NCBI GenBank assembly: GCA_015178975.1
Contig: WHVD01000013.1
Location: forward strand, 558,001 to 622,000
DNA from: Hysterangium stoloniferum
Lineage: Eukaryota > Basidiomycota > Agaricomycetes > Hysterangiales > Hysterangiaceae
DNA: 64,000 nucleotides
Reading direction: 5' to 3'
Shown here one piece after another: positions 38,352-49,282 of this stretch (its first letter is position 1; each line of letters begins with the position of its first letter). The notes beneath the pieces were generated by a model, which was not told where the DNA came from, did not search any database, and saw only the letters and a list, made by a program, of their open reading frames with translations. A program made the translations under genes and the position numbers.

Positions 38352-38988
38352 TGTTGGGGACCGGTGAGGACGCGCTCCAATAACAAGCAGGTGACTCGGC
38401 TAAGCAACCCGGGAGCATAAGACCTCCTAAGCTCACCTCCTAGGCTGCATCTGACCCTCATGGAAACGGGTTCAGCTGGGGCCCACACCAAAAAACGCAC
38501 CGTGATATGAGAGCCACGATCTCTTCATCTTCCTACGACAATTCGGCAACTGAAAATGAAGCGCAGTCTAAACAAGCTTCTGTTCATTATTGGCTTAACT
38601 GGTTGAGCTGCCAACGTTATAGTGCGCCTTGAATCCTGGGAGGTTCGATCTCGGAGCTTCAGCTACAATCTCTTAAATCCTATCGACTCGCTGGCCACGT
38701 ATACCCTGTTAAAGATCGGGTCATCAGGAGCCTAATCTGATCTCGGCCAGGTTTCCTCCATGTGGCTATCGTGTTGCCTCGTCGCTTCTTTGCTATCTTG
38801 TGGTCTCTTGTGCTAAGTGTGCTGCGTATTATAGGAGACACGGACACCCCTATGTGTTATTCTTGACTTTCTGTGGCTCATTCGCTTACCTCGTGTGATC
38901 ATCTCGCACGACCGCATTCCGTATCTCTAATCTTGCAAGTACATCAATAACCGCTTCTATTTTTATTTTGCTGGGCAAATGCGTAACA
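38352..38988. repeat. Probable solo LTR (fossil, Ty3/gypsy-like)
   Basis: A segment of about 637 bp starting TGTTGGGGACC and ending GTAACA, so with the TGTT...AACA ends expected of an LTR. The early block with CTCCAATAACAAGCAGGTGACTC and CTAAGCTCACCTCCTAGGCT resembles basidiomycete gypsy-type LTRs as I remember them. No matching target-site duplication is visible, and no internal gag/pol region adjoins it. It is therefore most simply an aged solo LTR or fragment. Inside it, near 38578-38655, is a Pol III-like A box/B box pair that does not fold as a tRNA. Confidence 0.4.
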
Positions 38989-39195
38989 TAGGGTTATATC
39001 CTGTCACCATCTTGTCGGAAGAAATTTCGTGATTGAGTCACAAGCCTGGTCGTATTTCTTCAGAGCTACCTCCTGACTGAAACAGGCTGTATCTGTGCTT
39101 CGCAACCGCGTGTGGTTCCAACTTCCCATATTCGCTCATTTATAGGTCACAGCAATCTCTTTCTCGAGTCCTCTAGCCACTTCCGTCTGCAACAA

Positions 39196-40554
39196 ATGTT
39201 GTTCTCAGCCATTCTTGTCCTATTACTCTTCACTGGCATAACTGCCTCACCATCTCCTCCGACTTCCCATGCGTCATATAATGCTGTCGCCCGGTCGACG
39301 ACACTTACCCCTGACTTACAGGCGATCTATGAGGCCGCGTATGCCACAGACAGCCAAACCTGGCTGTCAAACATTTCCACCGATCCATTCTATAATAGCC
39401 CTATCGATGCTGCTAGCTACTTACCTGGAGACGTCATGCGTTTAGAGAAAGTCAGTGGGGAGCAGCTAAAGCAATATACCATCCCGCTTGGGCTTTCTCT
39501 ATATCGCATGCTCTATCAGTCTGCCGATATGGACGACCGTCCGGTACCAGCTTCAGCATTCATCCTCCTCCCATATAGTCGTCCCCAGAGTGGGGAACCA
39601 CTCAAAGTCATAGTTTGGACTCACGGAACAGCTGGCATAGATCGACAATGTGCCCCCAGTAATCGGCACGATCTCTATTACGATTATGACGGCCCGTACG
39701 CAATGGCGCTGCGTGGATACGCTGTCATTGCACCGGATTATGCAGGCTTGGGGACAAATACAACCTTCCATTACATGGCTGGTCCCTCACACGCATTAGA
39801 TGTTGCTTTTGCGGTAGTTGCCGCACGTCGAAACCTACCCCCCGGTCTTATTGGGCAGGATTGGGTTGTCGTTGGGCATAGTGAAGGAGGGATGACTGCG
39901 TGGATTACCAATGAACTGCAGGTTACACAGCCTATCGGTGGATTCCGAGGCTCCGTCGCCATAGCGCCCGCTCTGCAGAATATCCATATTCTCAGATATG
40001 GTATGGAACATGATAATGTTGGAGAGAGTTTATTCTATTCCCCTTATACATTACACGCAATCGCACGGATGTATGAGTCGGTGGATGTGAGTGACTACCT
40101 GACTGACCTCGGAATGGAACGGACAAGACTTGCACGGACGGGATGTTACCACACGGCCTCAACGTTGTTTGCTAACCTGACATATTCAGACGTGATCAAG
40201 GATAAATCCTGGCTGGACTCGACCTGGGCCGCGGAGTGGGAGACCCGCACGTCTGTTTCTGGGGAAAAGCCACTCGCCCAACCACTTCTCCTCGTTCAGG
40301 CTCAGGCTGATCGCGCTGTATTTCCGGCCATCACTGAGGCTGTTTTTAGCAGGCACTGTACCAGTCAGCCTAACACCCGGGCGCATCTCAGCCGATACCC
40401 TGACCTCGATCATGACGGTGTCAATTATGTTGCTCAACTGGAGTACTTTGATTGGATCGCAGACCGGTTTAATGGTGTAGAGGTGGAGGGCTGTTCGAAC
40501 AGCACGGTTGACACGATCCAAATTAACACTAATAGGCTCGTCATTCAAGCATGA
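39196..40554 (+). CDS. Secreted lipase/esterase (LIP family, alpha/beta hydrolase)
   Basis: Extracellular ester hydrolase. The ATG at 39196 begins a signal peptide, MLFSAILVLLLFTGITAS, likely cleaved after TAS; the open frame continues upstream without an ATG, so this start is preferred. About 452 residues with no intron. Visible features: VIVWTHGTAGIDRQCAP, YAVIAPDYAGLGTNT, the nucleophile elbow VVVGHSEGGMTAW (Ser near 39879), FRGSVAIAPALQNI, LLLVQAQADRAVFPA with the likely acid Asp, and YPDLDHDGV with the likely catalytic His. There are several NxS/T sites (NIST, NTTF, NLTY, NST). The layout matches secretory lipases (PF03583). The lack of introns contrasts with every neighbouring gene. A gene-poor stretch and a probable LTR lie just upstream. 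Confidence 0.92.
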   Translation: MLFSAILVLLLFTGITASPSPPTSHASYNAVARSTTLTPDLQAIYEAAYATDSQTWLSNISTDPFYNSPIDAASYLPGDVMRLEKVSGEQLKQYTIPLGLSLYRMLYQSADMDDRPVPASAFILLPYSRPQSGEPLKVIVWTHGTAGIDRQCAPSNRHDLYYDYDGPYAMALRGYAVIAPDYAGLGTNTTFHYMAGPSHALDVAFAVVAARRNLPPGLIGQDWVVVGHSEGGMTAWITNELQVTQPIGGFRGSVAIAPALQNIHILRYGMEHDNVGESLFYSPYTLHAIARMYESVDVSDYLTDLGMERTRLARTGCYHTASTLFANLTYSDVIKDKSWLDSTWAAEWETRTSVSGEKPLAQPLLLVQAQADRAVFPAITEAVFSRHCTSQPNTRAHLSRYPDLDHDGVNYVAQLEYFDWIADRFNGVEVEGCSNSTVDTIQINTNRLVIQA

Positions 40555-41588
40555 TTATAACCCTACATCCGTGATAATGGTAGTGCTCTGATGTTCAAAT
40601 TGTACCATGTATCTATATACCATGTAAAACGTGTATAATATTATAATAGATGGTGAGCCAGTTTGGATTTTTCACTTGGTGCCAGATTATTTCGTTTACA
40701 AAAATCCTGACAGATTTACAAAATTGTGAGTCGGGGATTCTTGTGTGATATCGTACTGATTCGTCCAACGCGAGATTTTATGTTTTTTTTTGTAGCATGT
40801 TATGATCTCGAGAGTGAACCGATAACATAACACCATGTGCAACTGCAAGAAATCTTGTATAACTAATATGGGATGCATTAAAAACCCTTTACAGTGAAAG
40901 CAGGATGTCATTTATGCGATGTCTTCCCTGAAGCTTGTCTTGTTTTTGTGCGGATATGTTGGGAGATAAGCCCCACTTATGTAGAGCATATTACCTAGGA
41001 GTTCCCACTACTAACTAGGGGCAAGAGCCCAGCGCGTGCCACAATCCGAAACAGTACTATACATCCCGATAACATAACACAGGCAATGCATGCCATGGAT
41101 AGATACAGGTTTTTTTTTATGGCTGCACTACTACGACACATTATTGTCTATCAGAGGCTGCCGCCCACTCGTCCTCGCCCAATCCAGCAGCGATGTCGCC
41201 ATCGAATCGGCGCGCCCAGGAGGATCGCCAGACAGCCAAAGAAGACGCCTCGGGGGAGGGAAGCGTGGATGGTGTGGTCTGAATGGGAAATCGCATCGCC
41301 CAAGTGCCCGCGCCAGTCTCCGAGCCCTTTCACAGTTAAATGCGGCCGGCGTCCGTGTGCTGCCCAATGCCAATTCTTCATGACGCCCGGGGTGGGTAAT
41401 CTTTGAAATGTGAGCTGGTTCGCTGTATTGATCGACCCGTGCGGGCACGGAGTGTATATGGTGATAAGAGACGGGGTATCTTGATCTCGTACAGCAGCAA
41501 GTCATCGGCCTGAAGTCGATTTCTGGTTTCTAGGGACGCACTATCAGAGGGAGAAAAATAGTAGGTAGCGCAAGACTGAGCATATCCC
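40555..41588. other. Intergenic between lipase and permease
   Basis: The AT-rich lipase 3' flank (to about 41080) passes into a GC-rich block (41150-41460). From about 41270 onward the sequence resembles the region upstream of the second permease copy (about 44440), so the tandem duplication starts here. No credible gene. Confidence 0.45.
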
Positions 41589-44030
41589 ATGTCCGAAATA
41601 TCTAGCCTGGAGAAGGACCGGGGGAGGCAAGAGCCTGTGCGTACAGCAGACGAGGCGTTGCTCCACTCCCTGGGGTACAAGCAGGAATTCAAGCGGGAGT
41701 TCAGTCCGTTTGAGGTGTTTGGTATGTGTTGGCTGGTTGCTGGGCCTTTTCACCCCCTCATGCGGCGGCCCGGTAGGGATCGCATTTTCCATTATTGGGC
41801 TGCTGCCCTCGATCGCCTCCGTGCTCTTCTATGCGGTGCCCAACGGCGGCCCTGTGGGGATGGTACGAATGTTTCACGTGCAGCTCTGCCTAGAGGTTCT
41901 GATTAATTGTTTCTCATGACAAGGTTTGGGGATGGGCCGTTCCCAGTGCATTTATTCTCACCGTGGCGCTGTCACTGGCCGAATTGGCCAGTGCAGCCCC
42001 AACGTCGGGAGGACTCTACTTTTGGACATAGTGGGTTGGTTCTGTTGTTTTTGCACGGATCTGTGACACACAAAGTACCGCTTTCAGCAAGTATGCTAGT
42101 CCCGAAACGAGAAACCTGCTCTGTTGGATTGTGGGCTACGCCAACACTATTGGCTCGATCTCTGGAGTGGCGAGCATAGACTGGGCATGCGCTGTCCAGG
42201 TGCGACTTTAGTTTCCCGGGGCTATTGTTGGATTGACTTACTCGCTACTAGGTTATGGCGGCTGCAGCAATTGGTTCAAGAGACGAAAGTTTTGTACCAA
42301 CAGCAGGAGAGACCTAGTGAGCCTGTTCCTAAATGTATTTGGATATTCTTAATATCGTTGGGATTTCTCTAGTCTGGTATATCTGGCTATTGTGGTGACA
42401 CATGCAGTTGTATGTTCTCTTGCAACAAGGGTACTTGCCAGGCTGCAAAGCATTTATGTTGTTCTCAACATCACGTAGGTCTATCGATCTATTTATTGGC
42501 TGTGAGGTGGGCTGACATATAATTTATAGGTTGTGTATTGTTTTCATCGTCGTTTTGCCTATCCTCACGCCAAAAGGATCGATAAATGACGCATCTTTCG
42601 CGCTAGGAAACTTCACGAACTGTATGTGATTTAAGCAATATTTGACGATCATCTCTAAAATACGGATTTCACAGTAAGCGGTTGGCCCGACGGGTTTGCC
42701 TTTTTTCTTAGCTGGCAAGCACCAGCGTGGACAATTGGTTTGTTAATATATTTAGTATACTCGACAATTGACTCAGACTGGCAGCGGGATTCGATTCGAG
42801 TGTCCACATAAGTGAAGAAGCGTAGGTTATTTTTCAAAATCCATTCGTGGCTTTTTTTTGACCTTTTTAGAACGAATGCCGCAACTGCTGTGCCATGGGC
42901 AATCGTCGGAGCAGTCGCTCTCGGTGGCATTTTAGGCACCGCGATAAATATTGTATTGGCCTTCTGCGCGGGGAGAGACATGGCTGCTATCTTAGACAGC
43001 AAGATTGGCCAGCCAATGGCAACGGTGAGTGTTTTTAATATCAAGTCACCGCAACGCTTCACCTGTTATACGGGCTAATATTTTTGATACAGATTATATT
43101 TGATAGGCTAGGTTCGCGTGGGACTCTCTCTCTGTGGTCTGTCATTGTCATCGTACAATACATGATGGGAAGCAGTATGGTACGTGTAGGCCTCTTGAAA
43201 GGCTCTCTTACAACTTACCTACCTTTAAAAATTTGACAGCTTCTTGCTGCTTCACGCCAAACGTTTGCATTTTCTCGGGATGGCGCACTCCCGCTTTCAC
43301 GGTATATGTACTCTATCAATAGGTACACGAAGACGCCGGTTAACAGTGATATATTTTTATTCATAAAGCCCGCCACATATGCTGACCATGCTGCCCTTCT
43401 AATTTCAGCTGTGTGGTTTGTTGCCGTTCTCGCAGCATTTCTGGGTCTCTTATCCTTTGCTGGACCATCTGCTACCAATGCACTGTTTGCAGTGAGTTTA
43501 CAAGCTCAATACAACGGATGGTTTGATTGACAAATAAATACCAACAGCTGTCGATCACAGGGAATAATATCGCAGTGAGTGTGCCCCTGACATGACGATG
43601 TGAATCGGTAATGAAAGTGGTGCATAGTACACGATTCCTGTTGTGGCGCGGTTCATTTATTCTCGACATACATTTCAACGTGGCCCTTTTAGTCTCGGAA
43701 GATGTGTAAGCTTTTCTTGTTCCCCAAATCCCGAAATTTATTATTTGCTAGTCGCTGCCCATAGCGATGATTGCTGTGGGGTTCATGGCATTCATTAATA
43801 TAATTTTCTTTTTCCCACCAACCCCACAGACCAATACAAAGGACATGAATTACTGTAATGTGGCTGCTAACATCACGCGGTATTGCCACTGATCCCAATT
43901 TTAATCAGCTGTCGTGGTCATGTGCGGAGCAATCATCTTTAGTCTTGCATGGTACTATATGCCGAAGTATGGCGGCATACATTGGTTCACTGGACCCGTG
44001 AGGACTGCTGGGGATGGCATTAAGGAATAA
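41589..44030 (+). CDS. APC-superfamily amino acid/choline/GABA permease, intact copy
   Basis: Twelve-TM transporter related to fungal UGA4/HNM1-type permeases; substrate unknown. Starts MSEISSLEKDRGRQEPV, then HSLGYKQEFKREFSPFEVFG. After splicing: GIAFSIIGLLPSIASVLFY, VWGWAVPSAFILTVALSLAE with LASAAPTSGGLYFWTY (the conserved APC motif), KYASPETRNLLCWIVGYANT, SISGVASIDWACAVQ, LSGWPDGFAFFLSWQAP, FDSSVHISEEATNAATAVPW, GGILGTAINIVLAFCAGRD, IVQYMMGSSMLLAASRQTF, SRDGALPLSRYMY, TVWFVAVLAAFLGLLSFAG, ARFIYSRHTFQRGPFSLG and YGGIHWFTGPVRTAG. Around 15 introns of mostly 45-90 nt splice in phase and I find no break. Some splice choices (43560-43640) are less certain. A decayed tandem copy follows. Confidence 0.9.
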
Positions 44031-44722
44031 TCTAGTGATCACGCGTTCTCTTATTAAAGGTGGCATACCTAAAGTAACTATATATATCATAAAGAGGACT
44101 TGGTTGTTGCCTGTAAACTCGCCGTTCCGGACGCGAAATTCATGTGTTATTTCTCTTCGTCTGAGACGAGTACATGATCTTGAGGGTGGGTCCTTAGCGT
44201 ATCAACCAATGCATATACGACTTCAAGAGGCCTTATTACTAACATTAATGCGGAATATACTGGGCGTTAACGGCGTTGAACCTGGTTTTAAGCGCCGGGA
44301 GGAAGTACCCTCCCTCCCTAAGTATTCTGGATGCTCCAGGCTAAAGAGCCTCCTAAACAGAATGGGAGGACTTCCCCAGGAAACGTCCATATAAAAAAAC
44401 AATCTACTGATGAAGATCGCCAAGTTGCAAACCTAGATGGTAATCCGAATGGGAAATGATATCATTAATATTACTCAAATGCTCGCGCCAGTCCCGTATC
44501 GACTTGAACCCAAACTAACAGTTCACGTGCTGGTCGATGATATTTCATGACGCTCAATGTGGAATGTTAATAATAATAAAGGATGAGATACCTTGATCTC
44601 CCAGAATAGGCTGTTGACTAAGGAGGCATTCAGCTATAAACCTTGGATTTCTGATTTCTTCTCAGCCGAAGGGACTTGATAGGATAAAAGTTGCAGACAG
44701 CCCGAGATTGAACATACATAAA
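44031..44722. other. Spacer between the permease tandem copies
   Basis: About 690 bp. The second half (from about 44440) matches the promoter side of copy 1 in patches (gaatgggaaat, cgcgccagtc, tgagataccttgatctc). The first half has no gene. Confidence 0.45.
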
Positions 44723-47070
44723 ATGTCTAGCCTGGAGAAGGAGGGGGGGACCCTGTTCTTACGAGAGATGACACTGTACTACACCCGTTACAAACAAAAA
44801 AAAATCGAACGGGAGTTCAGCCTGTTTGAAGTATTGGCATGCGTTGCCCGTTAAACCTTTCACCCCTCATTCAGAAGTTGGCTGAGGATCGCATTTTCCA
44901 TTATTGGGCTGCTGCCGAGCTCAATAGCCTCCTCGCTCTTCTATGGAGTTCCCAGCGGTGGCCTTGTGGGAACGGCACGGATGATTCACATGCAAATCTG
45001 CTTAGTGCTTCTGATTAATTCGTTTTCCTAACAGGTTTGGGGATGGGCCATTCTCAGTGCATTCATCCTTACAGTGGCGCTGTCACTAGCTGAATTAGCC
45101 AGTGCAGCTCCAACATCTGGAGGACTTTTTACTTTTGGACATGGTGGGTTCATTTTGTTATTTGCACGGTAGCTCTGGCATCTCTGACTGGATGGACAAA
45201 ATTTCGCTTTCAGCAAGTATGCAAGTACCGAAACAAGAAACCTATTCTGCTGGCTTGTGGGTTATGCACACACTATTGACACTATCTCTGGAGTAGCGAG
45301 TATAGATTGGGCTTGTGGGTTATGCAAACACTATTGACACTATCTCCAGAGTGGCGAGTATAGATTGGGCTTGTGGGTTATGCAAACACTATTGGCTCTA
45401 TCTCCAGAGTGGCGAGTATAGATTGGGCTTGTGGGTTATGCAAACACTATTGGCTCTATCTCTGGAGTAGCGAGTATAGATTGGGCATATGCCATCCAGG
45501 TGCGACTTCTGGCCTAGGACTGTCGTTGAACTGACTCACTCGCTGTTAGGTTATGGCGGTCGCAACAATTCGGGTCAAAAGACGAGAGTTTTGTACCAAC
45601 GACAGGACAGACATAGTGAGCTTACCATTCTTTTTGAAAACATTGAGGATCCGTAATTTCATAGGGATTACTCTAGTCGGGTATACCTGGCTATTTAAAT
45701 CATACATGCATTAGGGTGTTCTCTTGCGACAATGGTACTTGCCATATGTTATTCTTGACATAACGTAAGTTTATTTATTTAGTGGTTGGCTGTTGCATGG
45801 GCTGAGACATATATTATGTTGCGTATAGTTTTCCTCGTAGTTCTGCCTAACTATACACCGAAAGGCTCTATGAATAACGCATCGTTCGCGCTGGGAAAAC
45901 TTCACAAACCGTATGTAATCCTGGGGAGTCCCGACAATTGTCTTTTCCTTTCTGAAAGACGTAATTCGCAGTAAATGGTTAGCCTGACGGCTTCGCCTTT
46001 TTTTCACATTTTTAGAACGAATGCCGCAACTACTGTGCCGTGGGCAACCATTGGAGCAGTCGCTCTCGGTTGCATTTTAGGCACCGCGATAAATATCGTA
46101 TTGGCCTTCTGCGCGGGGAGAGACATGGCTACTATCTTAGACAGCAAGATTGGCCATCCAATGGTGACGGCGTGTTCCTCATATCAAGTCACCGCAACGC
46201 TTCACCTATTATATGGGTTTATCTGTTTGATATATTTGATAGGCTAGGTTCGCGCGGGGACACACTCTTTGTGCTCTGTCATTGTCATCGCACAATACAT
46301 GATGGGAAGCAATATGGTACGTATAGGCCTCTTGACAGCCTCTCTTACAACTTACCTACCTTTAAAAATTTGACAGCTTCTTGCTGCTTCACGCCAAACG
46401 TTTGCATTTTCTCGGGATGGCGCACTTCCGCTTTCACGGTATATGTGCTCTATCAATAGGTACATGAAGACGCCGGGTAACAGTGATATTATATTTATTC
46501 GTAAAGTCTGTCATATATATTGACCATAGGCCTTTTTAATTCTAGCTGTGTGGTTTGTTGCCGTTCTCGCACCATGTATGGGCCTCTTATCCTTCTCTGG
46601 ACCGTCTGCTAAGAATGCATTGTTTGCAGTGAGTTTACAGGCTCTATTAATGGATGGTTTGATTAGTGAATGATATCAACAGGTGTCCATCATAGGGAAC
46701 AATATCACAGTGAGCTTTCACTGCTAGCAATGGCAATATAAATCAGTAGTAAAAACGATACACAGTACACGATTCTGATCGTGGCGCGTTTCATTTATTC
46801 TCGACATACATTTCAACGTGGCCCCTACTCTCGGGACATGGGTAAGTATCTATTGTTCCAAAAAATCCCGAAATTAATGATTACACGCAAGACATAAACT
46901 ACTGTAATATGGCTGTTGACATTACATGATATTATGACTGATACGAGTTTTACTCAGCTGTCGTAGTAATGTATGGGGCAAGTGTCTTTAGTCTCGCATG
47001 GTACTATATACCCAAGTATAGGGGCATACATTGGTTCAACTGGACCCATGACTATTGGGGATGGCATTAC
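44723..47070 (+). pseudogene. Decayed tandem copy of the APC permease
   Basis: Collinear with 41589-44030 across nearly its whole length (for example TNAATTVPWATIGAVALG at about 46015, YMMGSNM at about 46300, SRDGALPLSRYM-like at about 46415, IHWFNWTH-like at about 47030). The frame is broken. The N-terminal exon is scrambled by small indels after MSSLEKEGG. Two donors equivalent to copy 1 GT sites are now GC (gcatgc near 44836 and gcacgg near 44973). The SGGL-YFW exon has a 2-nt gain near 45127. The exon after it has expanded into four 58-bp units. The last block diverges and loses the stop context. It is most simply a pseudogene of a recent-to-moderate tandem duplication; transcription cannot be judged. 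Confidence 0.85.
45252..45483 (+). repeat. 4 x 58-bp tandem repeat inside permease pseudogene
   Basis: Four head-to-tail units at 45252-45309, 45310-45367, 45368-45425 and 45426-45483, each beginning ggcttgtgggttatgc and ending agtatagattg, with only a few differences. The unit derives from the exon encoding VGYANTIGSISGVASIDW, which occurs once in the intact copy. Three added units total 174 bp, a multiple of 3, although each single unit is not. Units 2 and 3 share ccagagtgg where 1 and 4 have tggagtag, suggesting stepwise unequal exchange or slippage. Confidence 0.95.
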
Positions 47071-47932
47071 GGAAAATCTAGTCGCCTAGTCAAGCCAACC
47101 TAAGAGAGCATCCGTAACGACTGTATTGTGCTAAATCACACTAATATTGTAAAAGAAGGTCCAGTACGCTGTCTCACGATTGTGCATGGAGTCGGACAAT
47201 ATTAATGGGCAACGTGCAGCGTAATGCAACACTCCCTAACTCCGATGTTTAGTAGGTGACAGGGCTTAGGTAGCGAACGGCTTGTATACCGAACCTAATA
47301 TTGCTTGCATTACTCCCCTCCCTTTCATTTCCCAGGAATACAGGGGCCTCCTTGAGTGTCATAAAATGCAAAGGGCCACCCTCCTTTGTCCAACAGATAT
47401 TATGGACTGTACAGGGACGTCACATGTAGATCCTAAGCTTGCGTGCCCACCTTGATGATGAGACTTTATTTTAGTCGATAATGTTTGTCTGTGATGTCTC
47501 CCCTTGTTAAATCTTTTATATCGCTCTCTCCACTTTCACTTGACCTAGCATAGGTGAATCACCATGTCATTAATCCCTTGGACATCGATTCCCAATAATT
47601 TAACAGTCCCATTCACACCATCAAGTATTCAAGCTGCATATGATGACGTTGTGACGTCGTGAGTGGAGTCGGTGCTGTGCTTAGTGTCGAGAACCGCTCG
47701 AGCACTCCCTATTTGACTTTTAATATCCTATTAATAGCACCCCAGGTTCGTCATATTGACACTCATAAGTTGTATCCTTGAACTCCAACGCTCGCCGTCA
47801 TCGACATTAATCTGTGGAATTCCAAGGAGGTGCCTCTGACATCGATATCACGTCATAGACCAGCCACAATGGCAATTTAATCGCGGCCATTCATCGGAAT
47901 TCCTGCAGTTATATTTCTGAATCCTATTCATC
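47071..47932. other. Intergenic, HAD phosphatase promoter side
   Basis: About 860 bp. A short frame at 47563 (MSLIPWTSIPNNLTVPFTPS, 32 codons) ends at a stop and shows no similarity I recognise; it may be an unrecognised exon or chance. The remainder is unremarkable. Confidence 0.4.
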
Positions 47933-49032
47933 ATGGGCGACGAGATTCCAAAGAGCACACTACCTATTCACAAGGACAAGAAATACGTTATTTTTTCTGA
48001 TTGGTATGTCGAATCTGCCCAGACAATGACTCACGGATAACGGGTTTAAATTCTACAGGGACGGCACAATTACAACCTATGATTCGAACGATTGTATGTA
48101 AACTGTTTTTAACGCCACTTATGACGCGTCAATGAGTATCTTTTCCGCGTGGCGCAGACCTCACCGATAACCTTGGGTTCGGGAAGGAGAAACGACGTGA
48201 GGGAAATTTGAAAATTCTGTCCGGCAGAGCCACTTTCAGAGATGCATTCCGTGAAATGCTGGAAAGCGTGCCAAACACTTTTGAAGAATGCAGGGAGCTC
48301 CTGAAAAAGAGTTCGTTGTAAATGCCGTACAGTCCTCATTCTGGTCTGACCGTTAATGCTGCAGACATCAAACTAGACGAAGGCTTTAAAGATTTCTATG
48401 CGTGGACGAAAGCCAATAATATACCTGTCATCATTGTTTCGAGGCAAGCATGCACCGTTGCTGCCTTTTTCCGATTCGCGACTCAATCTTTAATACAGCG
48501 GAATGGCACCCCTCATTCGGGCCGTGCTATCCAATCTCCTAGGGGAAGAGGATGCAAGAGATATTGAGATTATCTCGAATAATGTCAAGGTTCATGATGA
48601 TGGTAAATGGGAGATCCAATTTCGCCATCCTACAAGGTGAAGGGGGCGATATATGAAAGCGTTTGTATACTCATACAAGATCGAGCAGCAACTTCGGGCA
48701 CGATAAATCGCAGGCGATCCTACCATATCGTAATTTATCTAACCCTCCTACTTTGTTCTTCTTCGGCGATGGAGTATCAGGTAGGTTACTGTTTACAGCG
48801 GAATGATGCCTCACTACTCTCCTGCCTACCAGATATATCTGCAACTCAACATGCTGATCTGCTGTTCGCCAAGAAGCTTCCAGACAAGGAAAGTGACCTT
48901 GCGACGTATTGCGAGAAGGAGGGCTTGCCCCATATAACCTTCCAGAATTTCTCGGAGGCGTTGCCAGTGGTTCAGTCCTTAGTTTTGGGGAAGGCAACCA
49001 AGGAAGATATTCTCAGGAATGGAAAAGCTTAG
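47933..49032 (+). CDS. HAD-superfamily phosphatase (phosphoserine-phosphatase-like)
   Basis: Small-molecule phosphatase of the PSP/MtnX-like HAD branch; exact substrate unknown. Starts MGDEIPKSTLPIHKDKKYV at 47933. Splicing across 48003-48058 creates motif I, FSDWDGTITTYDSND, with the Asp nucleophile and the second Asp. Then come LGFGKEKRREGNLKILSG, FRDAFREMLESVPNTFEEC, IKLDEGFKDFYAWTKANN and motif II PVIIVSS (from spliced codons). Later: GMAPLIRAVLSNLLGEED, motif III NFGHDKSQAILPYRNL with Lys, and the metal-binding FFFGDGVSDISATQHADL. The C-terminus is KEDILRNGKA. Intron 48444-48498 has a GC donor (gcaagc). About 250 residues in seven or eight exons. The product differs in length from true phosphoserine phosphatase, so I keep a generic name. 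Confidence 0.9.
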
Positions 49033-49282
49033 ATATGAAGAGATTTAAGCCGGGGGTACTCCCTTTAGGGCCTGGTATTATTGTAATAAATTCAACGAAG
49101 AAGACTCTGTTCAGTGCCTTATGAAGCGCCACGGCGTCTAAAGGGGCTGTAGTTAGCCGCTAAAGGTAGCCCCATTTCGAAAAAGTGTATTTTCCCAATT
49201 TATACTTGGCGACTGAACGCATTTGGCAAAGTATACCCTTTCTCTCTTTGTCTCCCACCTCATTTATATCTCTTGACTCCAA

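Noticed and set aside
38560-38660. tRNA-like A and B boxes
   Set aside because: The D, anticodon and T stems do not pair properly, so it is not called as a tRNA gene.
41131-41505. Minus-strand GC-rich frames before permease copy 1
   Set aside because: They lie in the duplicated upstream flank; the corresponding copy 2 flank does not preserve any of these frames.
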